A DNA stretch of 64,000 nt, taken from contig NZ_AP022601.1 in assembly GCF_010726765.1 (NCBI RefSeq), positions 1,736,001 through 1,800,000 of the forward strand, written 5' to 3'. The position numbers and the translations under genes are program-made. The notes beneath the pieces are model-generated. The model was not told the origin of the DNA. It ran no database searches and was given only the letters and a program-made list of their open reading frames with translations. The DNA comes from Mycobacterium gallinarum (GTDB taxonomy: Bacteria; Actinomycetota; Actinomycetes; Mycobacteriales; Mycobacteriaceae). Below, one piece after another: positions 45,225 to 54,149 of the stretch (within the stretch, counting starts at the first letter, position 1; each line of letters opens with the position of its first letter).

Positions 45225-45634
45225 ACGGGTAGCGCACTTTCGTGTGGCACGTGATCCCATTCGAGCTCGCGTGACGTGAAGTACCAGCCACCGCGCTCGT
45301 AGATGAGCCGGTCGGTGTATGTCCCGGAGGCCTGAAGTTGGTTGTCGCGCAGCAGCAATGCCACACATTTCTGGGTCGCGTCGACCCCGTCGACGTCGAT
45401 CTCGTGGTCGACGGTCACCAGCCGCACCCCTTCTCCACCGTCGAACGCCTTACGCAGGTCGGTGAAAGCCTCCCCCGCCCGCACATACGTGGCACCCGCG
45501 TGACGGAACGTCGCGATCCACCCGGCGAGATCGCCGTCCGAGTACAGCCGGTTGTGTCGTGCGCCCAGGTTGAGGATGGCCGCGCGTCCCGCGAGTCCGT
45601 CCATCACGAACTGCTGTTGGTATGTCATCGACAT
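45221..45634 (-). CDS. SnoaL-like (NTF2-fold) protein
   Basis: A 137-residue SnoaL_4-type protein: GRAAILNLGARHNRLYSDGDLAGWIATFRHAGATYVRAGEAF, ending with YERGGWYFTSRELEWDHVPHES. These small cups act as cyclases, dehydratases or isomerases, or as small subunits of aromatic dioxygenases. It is placed in an operon with a Rieske oxygenase, so a beta-subunit-like role is worth testing. Coupled to the next gene by GTGA. Confidence 0.78.
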   Translation of the reverse strand: MSMTYQQQFVMDGLAGRAAILNLGARHNRLYSDGDLAGWIATFRHAGATYVRAGEAFTDLRKAFDGGEGVRLVTVDHEIDVDGVDATQKCVALLLRDNQLQASGTYTDRLIYERGGWYFTSRELEWDHVPHESALPV

Positions 45635-45643
45635 TCTGATCTC

Positions 45644-47248
45644 CTACCGGGTGAGCACGTAGCCGTGCGCTTCACGGTCCCAGGCGCCGGCGCCCAGTCC
45701 CCTGCTGCGGAGCACATCCTTGCGGACGCGTCCGATGACGTTCTTGGGAATCTCGTCGACCGTCTCGAGGTAGCGCGGCACGCAGAAGTACGGCATGCGC
45801 GCCGAGCAGAAGTCCAAGAGTTCGGCGAAATCCACTGTCGCACCGTCACGCAAAGTCACAACCACCAAGATGTCGTCCTCGCCGAGGTCACTCGGTATCG
45901 CGACCGCCGCTGCTTCCGCGACGGCCGGGTGGCCCATCACGGTCTGTTCGACTTCGACGGACGACACGTTCTCGCCGCGGCGGCGCAACGAATCCTTGGC
46001 GCGATCCACGTAAGTGAGGTTGCCATCGTCGTCCAGCGAGCCCAGATCACCGGTACCGAACCACTCCGGGTGCCGATCGACGCTCAAACCGTCGCTGCCG
46101 CGCGCCGACGACACATACCCCTCGCTCATCGCATGTGTCACCCGCGCCCGGCAGGCAATCTCGCCGACCGTACCGGTGGGCAATGGTTGCCCCTGACCGT
46201 CGACGATTCTCACCTCGAAAGCCGGGTTGACCCGTCCAGAAGTACCCGGTACGCCATCGTCGGAAACGCATTTGTAAGCGATGGGGAACGCCTCGGTCAT
46301 GCCGTACATCGTCACGATGCGGCAGCGATAGCGTTCCTCGATAGCGCGGTACATGTCGGCGGCGATCGGTGCCGCCGAGATGAAGCGAATGCCGAGCTCG
46401 GCGTCTCGCGGCTCCGGGGGCAGGCGCGTGAGCATCGACACCATCGCGCCTGCTCCCGCGAAACCCACTGCACCGCAATCCCGTATCTCGTCCCACACTT
46501 GACCGGGGTGAAAGGCCGCGGCCAGCACGCACGTACCGCCGACGAGCATGGGCGCCAGAACGGTGGGTGCCGCGCTGAGATGGAACAGTGGCATCGCGGT
46601 CCACAGTGTGTCGCCCTGCCGCAGTTCCCACGACGACGCGACGGTTGCCGCAGCGCTGAACAGGTATCCCCAGGTGGTGGCGACGGCTTTCGACGGTCCA
46701 GTGGTGCCGGAGGTGAAGAAGAGCGCCCCGATCTCGTCCGGTCCGACGGGGTCGACGTCGGGCGCCGTCACCGGGGCGGCCGCTAGCGCCTCGGTGAGCG
46801 AACGACCCTGTACAAGAACCGATCTCAGGGTGACGACGTCGTCGGCGACCTCGGTCAATCGATCCTGGCGGGCAGCGTCGCTGATCACCACTGCTGCCCG
46901 GGACAGGTTCAGTGCGTGCGCGAGGAACTCGCCCTTGCTGGCGGCGTTCACCGCGGCGGAGACCGCGCCGATGCGGGCGGCACCCAGCCAGAAATACACC
47001 CACTCCGGACATGTCCCGGTGAACAGCGCCACCGTCTCGCCGCGCTTGACCCCCAGGTCGTAGAGGACGTGGGCGGCCGCGCACGAACGGTCGCGCATTT
47101 GCGCGAACGAGACCGGGCTTCCGGCGATCGCCATCATCACCTGGTCGCCGTACTGATCTGCACGACGGTCGAGCACCTCAGGGACGCTGAAGCATTCAAC
47201 GCCGAAGGCCGCAGGGTTCAGCGTGGCGTCCCGGCCACGGGGCATCAC
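45644..47248 (-). CDS. Acyl-CoA synthetase (AMP-binding)
   Basis: A 534-residue ANL-family ligase. The P-loop-like motif is FFTSGTTGPSKAVATTW (around residue 180), MYGMTEAFP and TGDLGSLDDDGNLTYVDRAKDSLRRRGENVSSVEVE follow, and the C-terminal Lys region is PKNVIGRVRKDVLR. It activates a carboxylic acid as the CoA ester. It overlaps the Rieske oxygenase gene by 4 bases and precedes SnoaL by 9. Fatty or cyclic acid specificity is not evident. Confidence 0.88.
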   Translation of the reverse strand: MMPRGRDATLNPAAFGVECFSVPEVLDRRADQYGDQVMMAIAGSPVSFAQMRDRSCAAAHVLYDLGVKRGETVALFTGTCPEWVYFWLGAARIGAVSAAVNAASKGEFLAHALNLSRAAVVISDAARQDRLTEVADDVVTLRSVLVQGRSLTEALAAAPVTAPDVDPVGPDEIGALFFTSGTTGPSKAVATTWGYLFSAAATVASSWELRQGDTLWTAMPLFHLSAAPTVLAPMLVGGTCVLAAAFHPGQVWDEIRDCGAVGFAGAGAMVSMLTRLPPEPRDAELGIRFISAAPIAADMYRAIEERYRCRIVTMYGMTEAFPIAYKCVSDDGVPGTSGRVNPAFEVRIVDGQGQPLPTGTVGEIACRARVTHAMSEGYVSSARGSDGLSVDRHPEWFGTGDLGSLDDDGNLTYVDRAKDSLRRRGENVSSVEVEQTVMGHPAVAEAAAVAIPSDLGEDDILVVVTLRDGATVDFAELLDFCSARMPYFCVPRYLETVDEIPKNVIGRVRKDVLRSRGLGAGAWDREAHGYVLTR

Positions 47249-48378
47249 GCCCCCGCTGCCGCCGGATCGGGCTCACCGTCGGCGGTGTATCCGAAGTCGA
47301 TCGGCGACGGCTCTTCGCCCGGATAGAACCTGTGCGCCCACCGCCGCAACGCCGCGTAGTCGCGCGCCTCCTCCGGCGCCAGGTTGGGCTTCTCGAGGTA
47401 CTTCATGTTCTCCCAGGTGAAGAAGTCCTGCTTGATGACTTCCTGTTGCAGTGCAAGGAATTTCGCCGCGCGGCCCGCCGGCTTGTCGCCGGTGTCGCCG
47501 GGCTCTCGCACCGACGCCTGGGTGTAGAAGTAGTCGGTGTAGTCCTCGTCGACCGGTGTCTGACCCGTGACCTCGATGGTCGCAACCAGCTCCTTCGGGA
47601 AGCGCACGATGCCGAGGCCGAGCGAGTAGTTGTCGTAGATGATGTTGGCGTCGACGGGCCCATCCGGGGTGAGCCACGTCGACGGGCGTCCGCCGCCGAA
47701 GTTCGCGGTCACCGTCGCGTGCAGGTGGTAGCCGTTGGCGTCGAACGATGTGGTGTTGGCGGCGCTGTCGGCCTTGTGCACGAACTGCACGTGATACGGG
47801 TCGGCCGCGTTCTCGATGATCATCTGGGCGTGCACCTTGACCCGGTTGAGCATCCGCGAATGGGGATGCAACGGGTAGTACTCGTCGGTCTCGAGCTCGG
47901 GCAGCACCGGTGGCTGCCAGTAGGGGGCGCGGCCGTGACGCTCGTGCCAGACGACGATGAAGCCATACCACTCCTGGGCGGGATACGACTTGATCTTCAC
48001 GTTCTGCTTGCAGCCGATCTTGCTGTACGGGATCAGTGCATTGGTGCCGTCACCGCGCCACTCCCAGCCATGCCACGGGCAGACGATGTGCTCACCCTCG
48101 ACGGTGCCGCCGACGCCCATGTTGGCTCCGAGGTGCAGGCAATAGGCGTCGAGCACGTTCACCTTGCCGGACTTGGTGCGGAACATCACCAGTTCCTCGC
48201 CGAAGTAGTGGGCGCGCTTGACCTGACCGGGTTCCAGATCCGAGGCGAAGCCGACGATGAACCAACCCGTCGGAAAGCGGTACGTCGAGAGGCTGATCCC
48301 ACTCGGACCGAACTCGCGTTCAGACGGATCGATCTGCGGGTCGTGAACTTCTTCTTGTTGAAAGGAGCCTGCCGTCAT
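47245..48378 (-). CDS. Rieske oxygenase, KshA-like
   Basis: A 377-residue Rieske monooxygenase of the KshA type (3-ketosteroid 9alpha-hydroxylase oxygenase). Rieske ligands are CLHLGAN near residue 78 and CPWHGWEW near 99; the mononuclear site is ENAADPYHVQFVH. The KshB-type reductase is not in the window. First gene of a five-gene leftward operon with promoter C (48431-48465). By family it would hydroxylate a polycyclic or alicyclic ring. Confidence 0.83.
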   Translation of the reverse strand: MTAGSFQQEEVHDPQIDPSEREFGPSGISLSTYRFPTGWFIVGFASDLEPGQVKRAHYFGEELVMFRTKSGKVNVLDAYCLHLGANMGVGGTVEGEHIVCPWHGWEWRGDGTNALIPYSKIGCKQNVKIKSYPAQEWYGFIVVWHERHGRAPYWQPPVLPELETDEYYPLHPHSRMLNRVKVHAQMIIENAADPYHVQFVHKADSAANTTSFDANGYHLHATVTANFGGGRPSTWLTPDGPVDANIIYDNYSLGLGIVRFPKELVATIEVTGQTPVDEDYTDYFYTQASVREPGDTGDKPAGRAAKFLALQQEVIKQDFFTWENMKYLEKPNLAPEEARDYAALRRWAHRFYPGEEPSPIDFGYTADGEPDPAAAGA

Positions 48379-48430
48379 GCCGTATCTCCATCCGAGCGCA
48401 CAATAACCGCAGGTCGCTAAACCTGCCCGT

Positions 48431-48465
48431 TGCCTATTTTTACTATTTTAGGCATTCTAGGTCAA
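48431..48465 (-). promoter_or_regulatory. Promoter/operator C of the catabolic island
   Basis: On the minus strand: TTGACC, 17 bases, TAAAAATAGGCA, the same layout as promoter A. Two overlapping 18-bp elements fill it: CTATTTTTACTATTTTAG (48434-48451) and CTATTTTAGGCATTCTAG (48443-48460). It lies between the divergent KshA-like and P450 genes. Confidence 0.65.
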
Positions 48466-48488
48466 GGACGGCGACGCGAGGAGAAGGC

Positions 48489-49733
48489 ATGCCCACGACC
48501 ACTCCGGTCGATCTGTCGGATTCTGCGCTGTGGCAGAACGGTTTTCCCGATGACCTGTTCACCGAATTCCGTCGTGAGAAGCCGATCTTCCACCACGAGC
48601 TGACCGACGGCGTCGCCAGCACGGTCAAACGCGCCTTCTGGATGACGACCAAGCACCGCCACGCGCAACGCATCCACCGGGACACCGACAGTTTCACCGC
48701 TGCCGACGGACCTCTCATCCAGGGCATCGGGCCCATCGGGTCGTTTCCGAACGTCATCACCATGGATCCGCCCGTGCTCACCAAGCGCCGTCGGGTGATG
48801 TCGCACGCGTTCACTCCCAAGGCCATCGGAAAGCTGGAGGACGGCATCAGGCGGCGCGCCGCCGCGATGGTCGACGGGTTACTCGAATCCGGCGGCGGCG
48901 ACTGGATCACCGACGTCGCCGACGTGCTGCCGATGTCGGTGATCGGCGACATCGTGGGGATCCCCGACGAGGACCGGCCCCGCATCTTCGACACGCTCGA
49001 TCGCATCCTCAAGGCCGGCGCCGGCGGGAGCGAGACGAGCACCGAGGAGCAGGAGCACATGGCGCTGTTCGGGGAGATCTTCACCTATGCGCTCGAACTC
49101 ACCGCGGAGAAGCGGCGCAACCCCACCGACGACATCTGGAGCACGCTGACCACCGCGGTGGTCACCGACGAGAGCGGCGAAGAGTTGTCCATCCCCGCGA
49201 ACGAACTGGAGATCTTCTTCTTCGTCCTCACACTGGCGGGCAGTGACACGACGAAGAACGCGTTGGCCGCCGGACTTCAGGCCTTTGTGGCCAATCCCGT
49301 TGAAATACAGCGCTATCGCGACGACGAGTCGATCCGGGCACGCGCGGTCGAAGAGGTCTTGCGCTGGTCGTCACCGGTCGCGTTCTGGACCCGCACCACG
49401 AAGGTGGACGTGGAGATGGACGGCATCACCATTCCCAGGGGTGATCGCGTGGTGTCGATGCTGCGCTCGGCCAATCGGGATGACGAGGTGTTCGCCGACC
49501 CATTCGTCTTCGACATCGGCCGCACCGACAATCCCCACGTCACCTTCGGCGGCGGCGGGCCGCACCATTGCCTCGGCGCCATGCTCGCACGCGCCGAGAT
49601 CCGCGCCGCGCTCGACGAGTTGCTCGTGCGCGCCGACGACATCAGTCTCGGCGCCCCCAAGGTCACCCACCCCACACTGGCCAACAACATGTCGATTTTC
49701 GACGAGATGTCGATCTCGCTGACGCCCCGCTGA
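48489..49733 (+). CDS. Cytochrome P450 (1)
   Basis: A 414-residue bacterial class I P450. The I-helix is TLAGSDTTKN, the K-helix ExxR is in VEEVLRW, and the haem loop is FGGGGPHHCLGAMLA with the Cys near residue 360. The overall pattern resembles mycobacterial P450s of the CYP125/CYP142 neighbourhood that oxidise sterol or terpenoid chains; this subfamily call is tentative. ATG 48489 follows GAGAAGG. Divergent from the KshA-like gene and convergent with the CoA-transferase. Confidence 0.87.
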   Translation: MPTTTPVDLSDSALWQNGFPDDLFTEFRREKPIFHHELTDGVASTVKRAFWMTTKHRHAQRIHRDTDSFTAADGPLIQGIGPIGSFPNVITMDPPVLTKRRRVMSHAFTPKAIGKLEDGIRRRAAAMVDGLLESGGGDWITDVADVLPMSVIGDIVGIPDEDRPRIFDTLDRILKAGAGGSETSTEEQEHMALFGEIFTYALELTAEKRRNPTDDIWSTLTTAVVTDESGEELSIPANELEIFFFVLTLAGSDTTKNALAAGLQAFVANPVEIQRYRDDESIRARAVEEVLRWSSPVAFWTRTTKVDVEMDGITIPRGDRVVSMLRSANRDDEVFADPFVFDIGRTDNPHVTFGGGGPHHCLGAMLARAEIRAALDELLVRADDISLGAPKVTHPTLANNMSIFDEMSISLTPR

Positions 49734-49736
49734 GAG

Positions 49737-52043
49737 TCAGAGCCCTTTCGGTCTCGTGCCGATGACGCCCTCGGCCGCAAGGCGTTCCAGATCCGCCTCC
49801 GTCTGCCCGCAAAGTTCTGTCAGCACCTCGCTGTTGTGCTGACCCAGCCGCGGTGGCGGACGGTGCAGCCAGGCGTCCATGCCGTCGAGCCGGGCGAACG
49901 GCGGACACGGGTACAGACCGGGTCCGGTGCTCGGATGGGTGAGCGGCTCGAAGAAGCCGCGGTGTACCAGCTGTGGGTTGTCGATCACCACGGACGGTGA
50001 AATCACCACGGCCGCTGGGATGCCGGCGGCGACCAGCCGCTCGACGACGGCCGCGGCGTCCTGTGTGGCGAGCCATGGCGCAGGGTCGTCCTGACCGCCT
50101 ATCAGCGCGGCGAGCGCGTCCCGTTCGGCCTCGGTGCGGACGGTCATGGCGATCCAGCTGTCGTCGCCGGCGCAGCGGTAGATGTCCTGCATCTCGCCGG
50201 GGTGGTGCCCCTTGTTGCCGCGCCGCTCCAGGATCGACCCGAACATCTCGAATTCCATTGGCTGCACGGCGGTCACGTTGAGCACACTCTCGACCATCGG
50301 CACCTCGACAAGTTGACCGCGACCGGTACGTTCGGTGAACTCGAGTGCCGCCATGAGCGCGAACGCCGCGTGCGTCCCCGCCAGCGGATCGCACGCGCCA
50401 CGCGGGGCGACCGGCAGTTCGTCCGGCATGCCGGTCACCCAGGCGAGGCCCGCGATCTGCTCCATGGTGGGCGCGAAGCCCACCCTGTCGCGCCACGGCC
50501 CGGTCAGCCCGAAGGCCGGCATACGCACCATCACCAGGCGCGGGTTCAGTTCGAGCAACGCGTCTGCGTCGAGCCCGAATTGATCCATGACTCGCGGTGA
50601 GAAGTTCTCGATCACCACGTCGGCCTGCGCGATCAACGTCTTGATCAGACCGAGTCCGGTCTCGGACTGCAGATCGAGGGTGACCGATCGCTTGTTGGTG
50701 TTCATGGCGTGGAAGACCCAGCCGTACTCCCACCAGTCGTCGACGTCCTTGCGCATCCCGCCGGAGTAACGTATGCCGTCGGGCCGCTGGATCGACTCGA
50801 TCTTGATCACCTCGGCCCCGAACGCCGCCAGCGAATGCGTCGCGGACGGCCCCGCCCAGAACGCGGTGAAGTCGATGACTCGCACACCGGCCAGCGGACG
50901 ACCTGCCGTCGCCTCCGGTGTCGATTGCCTTGGTTCCCAAAGGGGTTCGTCGTCGGAGTCGCCGACCGAGGGTGCGGTCCGGATCGGCGACGGTGCCGCG
51001 ACGGACATCAACCACGGCGGACGCGGTTGGGCAAAGCCGGCCGGGTTGTCGACGTACACACCGCGCTCCCGCAGATGATCCATCTCGCGGACGGTGGCGC
51101 CGTTTCCCAGCGCGGCGAGCGGCAACCTGAACAGTTGTCCCAGTTCGACGATTTCGGCGACGGTGCGCTCGCGCATCCACGGGTCGATACGCTCCCGGAT
51201 CCAATCGCGGTAATCCCATCGCCCGATCTGGAATTGCAACTGGGGCACCTCGGTGAACTCCGGGCAATCCACCATCGCCGCGAAGTCCAACCACTGCTGC
51301 CCCGTCACCATGCTGATGCCGACAAAGCCGTCTTTCGCCGGTTCGATCGACGGGACCTCGACAGAGCGCCGGACGTGCGGGGCCTTCAGCAGTTGCGAAT
51401 GCAGCCATTCGCCGCTCTGCATCAGGGTGATCGCCTCGAGCATCGACATGTCGAGGTGCGCACCGCGACCTCCGCGGCTGACCCCGCGGCGAGCGGCCAG
51501 CGCGCCGTAGGCCGCCCACACGCCGCCCTGATACTCCCCGAGGTCGCCGCCGACGGAGATCGGCGGGCCCGCGGGATCGCCGCGAAACCCGGTGAGCCCG
51601 GAGTCGGCCTGCAAGGTGAACTCCGATGCTGGGCGTTCGGCCCATGGACCCGTCCAGCCGAAGTCGGAGACGGTGACGATGACGAGGCCGGGCGAATTGT
51701 CGAGCAGGCGCTTCGGGTCGAGTCCCCGCGCGGTCACCGCGGCCCTGGTTCCCGTGACGATCACGATGTCCGCACCGGTCAGCAGCCCGTCGGAAATGCC
51801 TGTCACGCTGCGCTTCCCGGCGTTCAGGTACGCGAACAGCGGCGCGTCCGCGCCGTCGCGCGGCACGGAACCGGACGCGGTGAAGCGACGCAGCGGGTCA
51901 CCGCCGGCCGGTTCCACCTTGACGACGTCGGCCCCCGCGTCAGCCAGCAATTTCCCGCAGTAAGCGCCCGCGATACGATCGCTGATCTCGACGACGCGCA
52001 GATCATGCAGCGGCGTAGGTGCTACATCCTCGACGTCACTCAC
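49737..52043 (-). CDS. Double-length CaiB/BaiF (class III) CoA-transferase
   Basis: A 768-residue protein with two complete CaiB-type domains. The first (about 10-365) opens with LHDLRVVEISDRIAGAYCGKLLADAGADVVKVEPAGGD and the second (about 385-760) with LAGVRVIDFTAFWAGPSATHSLAAFGAEVIKIES. Each domain has a RSVT-type stretch; the catalytic Asp is expected after GLDADALLELNP/VRMPAFGLTGPW-type segments in the second. Class III CoA-transferases normally are interlocked homodimers, so the fusion gives a built-in dimer. It moves CoA onto a pathway acid. Divergent from the GntR gene. Confidence 0.85.
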   Translation of the reverse strand: MSDVEDVAPTPLHDLRVVEISDRIAGAYCGKLLADAGADVVKVEPAGGDPLRRFTASGSVPRDGADAPLFAYLNAGKRSVTGISDGLLTGADIVIVTGTRAAVTARGLDPKRLLDNSPGLVIVTVSDFGWTGPWAERPASEFTLQADSGLTGFRGDPAGPPISVGGDLGEYQGGVWAAYGALAARRGVSRGGRGAHLDMSMLEAITLMQSGEWLHSQLLKAPHVRRSVEVPSIEPAKDGFVGISMVTGQQWLDFAAMVDCPEFTEVPQLQFQIGRWDYRDWIRERIDPWMRERTVAEIVELGQLFRLPLAALGNGATVREMDHLRERGVYVDNPAGFAQPRPPWLMSVAAPSPIRTAPSVGDSDDEPLWEPRQSTPEATAGRPLAGVRVIDFTAFWAGPSATHSLAAFGAEVIKIESIQRPDGIRYSGGMRKDVDDWWEYGWVFHAMNTNKRSVTLDLQSETGLGLIKTLIAQADVVIENFSPRVMDQFGLDADALLELNPRLVMVRMPAFGLTGPWRDRVGFAPTMEQIAGLAWVTGMPDELPVAPRGACDPLAGTHAAFALMAALEFTERTGRGQLVEVPMVESVLNVTAVQPMEFEMFGSILERRGNKGHHPGEMQDIYRCAGDDSWIAMTVRTEAERDALAALIGGQDDPAPWLATQDAAAVVERLVAAGIPAAVVISPSVVIDNPQLVHRGFFEPLTHPSTGPGLYPCPPFARLDGMDAWLHRPPPRLGQHNSEVLTELCGQTEADLERLAAEGVIGTRPKGL

Positions 52044-52148
52044 CCGCTAGAGCCTCCCTGGTTTCTTTGCCATATTAGTAACTTTTGTCAGATAGCGTTT
52101 ACGTACACCCCAGGTAGCGGGCCTTTCACTGCTAGCATTGTCGGCGAT

Positions 52149-52958
52149 ATGACCACGTTGGGAATTGGACCCGAGGCTCGCCGCCGACTGGGCTCGCGCC
52201 GCACGGCCGAGATCGTCGCCGACGAACTCCGTCGGCAGATCATCGACGGCGAACTCGCCGATGGTGACCTGTTGCCACGACAGGAGGTCCTCGTCGAGCA
52301 GTTCCGGGTCAGCCTGGTATCGCTGCGGGAAGCCTTGCGGATCCTCGAGACCGAGGGTCTGGTTTCGGTGCGCCGCGGAAACCGCGGTGGTGCCGTCGTG
52401 CACGCGCCCGCGAAAGCCAGCGCGGCATACATGCTCGGACTCCTGCTGCAGAGCGACACCGTTCCGCTCTCCGACCTGGGCGCCGCACTGCAGGAACTCG
52501 AGCCCATGTGCGCGGCCCTGGCGGCGCGGCGTGCCGACCGCGGCGAAGAGCTCGTTCCGAAGCTCAAAGAGATCAACGCGCTGATGGCCGAGCGCATCGA
52601 GGACGGACCCCAGTTCACCGAGATCGGCGGGCAGTTCCACGACGAGGTCGTCCGCGGCTGCGGCAACCACACGATGATCGCCGTCGTAGGGAGCCTGGAG
52701 ACACTGTGGACCGGTCACCTGAACTGGTGGGCCCAGGAGACCACGGCGCGCGGCGAATACCCGTCGATGAGTCAACGCCGCATCGCGATGTCGATTCACA
52801 ACAAGATCTCCGATGCCATCGAAGCCGGCGACGGCGAGCGTGCCCGCAAGCTGTCGGCGCGTCACATCGCCGACACCCAGACCTACTTCAGCGCCGTCGA
52901 TCCCGAGCAGCGGATCGTGGCGCTGTCGCCGCAGGCACTGGCCCGACGCAAGCACTGA
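52149..52958 (+). CDS. GntR (FadR subfamily) regulator
   Basis: A 269-residue regulator. The winged HTH spans about residues 18-85 (IVADELRRQIIDGELADGDLLPRQEVLVEQFRVSLVSLREALRILETEGLV) and the FCD-type helical effector domain about 100-250. FadR-type regulators respond to acids or acyl-CoAs. It is the only regulator gene inside the island and so the first candidate for the shared 18-bp elements. Followed 9 bases later by the SDR gene. Confidence 0.88.
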   Translation: MTTLGIGPEARRRLGSRRTAEIVADELRRQIIDGELADGDLLPRQEVLVEQFRVSLVSLREALRILETEGLVSVRRGNRGGAVVHAPAKASAAYMLGLLLQSDTVPLSDLGAALQELEPMCAALAARRADRGEELVPKLKEINALMAERIEDGPQFTEIGGQFHDEVVRGCGNHTMIAVVGSLETLWTGHLNWWAQETTARGEYPSMSQRRIAMSIHNKISDAIEAGDGERARKLSARHIADTQTYFSAVDPEQRIVALSPQALARRKH

Positions 52959-52967
52959 GAGGGCCGC

Positions 52968-53669
52968 GTGCGTAGCGCCTTGGTAACCGGCGGTAGCGGT
53001 GGAATCGGAATCGCGTGCGGGCGCAAGCTCGTCGAGCTCGGCTACGACGTCGTCCTGACCGCCAGGCGTGAAGAGCCCCTGCGCGACGCGGCCGCAGCCA
53101 TCGGTGCGCGCTATGCCGTCGCCGACGCGGCGCAGCCTGAGACGTTCGCAGCCGCGGTTGACGCGCTCGACGAGATCGATCTCGTCGTGCATGCGGCGGG
53201 AATTCTGGGCGGAACCTACGCTCGCAAGCAGACTTTCGATCAATGGCGCGCGACGATGTCGGCGAATCTGGACTCGTGTTTCGTGGTGACGTCCGCCGCG
53301 CTGCCGAAGATGAGGCAGGGCTCACGCTTCGTGTTCATCTCGTCGTCGGCCGCCCACGAACCGATGATGGCGCGGACGGCGTATTCGGCGTCGAAGGCCG
53401 GTATGAACGCGTTCGCGGGCGCGCTGGCGCGCGAGGTCGACCGCGACGGGATCAACGTACACATCGTCACCCCGGGGCCCGTCGAGACCGAGATGCTGCA
53501 GGAAGTGCCGTTCGAGATGTACGCGATCCGTGCCGCCGATGTCGCCGACGCCGTCGCCTGGCTGGATACCCTCGACCCGTCGGTCGATCTGCCCGAAATC
53601 CGTTTGCACGCAATCACCCGCGGGCCGCACGCCCGCACCCCCGTGGTCCCGCTGGCTGCCAAACAGTGA
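52968..53669 (+). CDS. Short-chain dehydrogenase/reductase
   Basis: A 233-residue classical SDR with TGGSGGIG (about residues 7-14), a VHAAGIL in place of NNAG, ISSSAAH, and the catalytic YSASK. It oxidises or reduces a hydroxyl/keto group with NAD(P), probably on a pathway intermediate. GTG 52968, in operon with the GntR gene. The stop overlaps a large hairpin that separates it from the convergent SnoaL-like gene. Confidence 0.85.
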   Translation: MRSALVTGGSGGIGIACGRKLVELGYDVVLTARREEPLRDAAAAIGARYAVADAAQPETFAAAVDALDEIDLVVHAAGILGGTYARKQTFDQWRATMSANLDSCFVVTSAALPKMRQGSRFVFISSSAAHEPMMARTAYSASKAGMNAFAGALAREVDRDGINVHIVTPGPVETEMLQEVPFEMYAIRAADVADAVAWLDTLDPSVDLPEIRLHAITRGPHARTPVVPLAAKQ

Positions 53670-53716
53670 TTTCGGTGTCGCGGGTCGCGGTGAGCGCGAC
53701 CAACTACACCGAAATC
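53668..53716. terminator. Bidirectional terminator-type double hairpin
   Basis: GATTTCGGTGT (53668-53678) pairs perfectly with ACACCGAAATC (53706-53716). Inside, GGTCGCG (53683-53689) pairs with CGCGACC (53695-53701). It lies exactly between the convergent SDR and SnoaL-like genes and can fold from either strand. Confidence 0.7.
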
Positions 53717-53720
53717 GCAG

Positions 53721-54149
53721 TCAGTCGGCGAGGTGAATCTGCGACTCCATCTGATGAAAGATCCTCAGCCGGTCGCCGCGACGGACCAGCAGCCAGGTGA
53801 TCCAACTCGCGCCGTTTCGTTCGCCGTCGACTTCTGCGCCCGCCAGGCGCCAGCGGCTCAGCACGATGGCGCGGACCACGGTGTCGTCCACCATGTCGAA
53901 CTCATGCAACGTCGACGACACCGTCGCCGACTTGAGCCGTCCGGCCACCCTCGCCCAGTGCCGTTCGAGTTCGTCGTTGCCGATCACCGGCGCCGCGTAC
54001 TCGTCACCGACGTAGATGGGCGACGGGTCGTCGCGCGTCCAAAGATCGCCCAGCGCGTGGAAATCCAGGTTCGACCAACGCTTGTCGTAATCGCGGACCA
54101 GGTCGGTCAGTGCCGATTCGACAGCGTGTACGTCAAACGGCGAGTCCAC
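53721..54149 (-). CDS. SnoaL-like (NTF2-fold) protein
   Basis: A 142-residue SnoaL-type protein: VESALTDLVRDYDKRWSNLDFHALGDLWTRDDPSPIYVGDEYAAPVIG, ending LRIFHQMESQIHLAD. GTG 54149 is chosen; it overlaps the amidohydrolase 3' end by 17 bases. Last gene of a four-gene leftward operon with the ferredoxin and two amidohydrolases. Function as cyclase, isomerase or small subunit is open. Confidence 0.75.
   Translation of the reverse strand: MDSPFDVHAVESALTDLVRDYDKRWSNLDFHALGDLWTRDDPSPIYVGDEYAAPVIGNDELERHWARVAGRLKSATVSSTLHEFDMVDDTVVRAIVLSRWRLAGAEVDGERNGASWITWLLVRRGDRLRIFHQMESQIHLAD

Noticed and set aside
52060..52110. Possible fifth copy of the 18-bp island operator before the GntR gene
   Set aside because: CTATC occurs on the minus strand, but the matching TAG end is not at 18-bp spacing, so it does not fit the pattern.
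50709..52148. Upstream open frame in phase with the GntR gene
   Set aside because: Antisense to the CoA-transferase; regulator similarity starts at the ATG at 52149.
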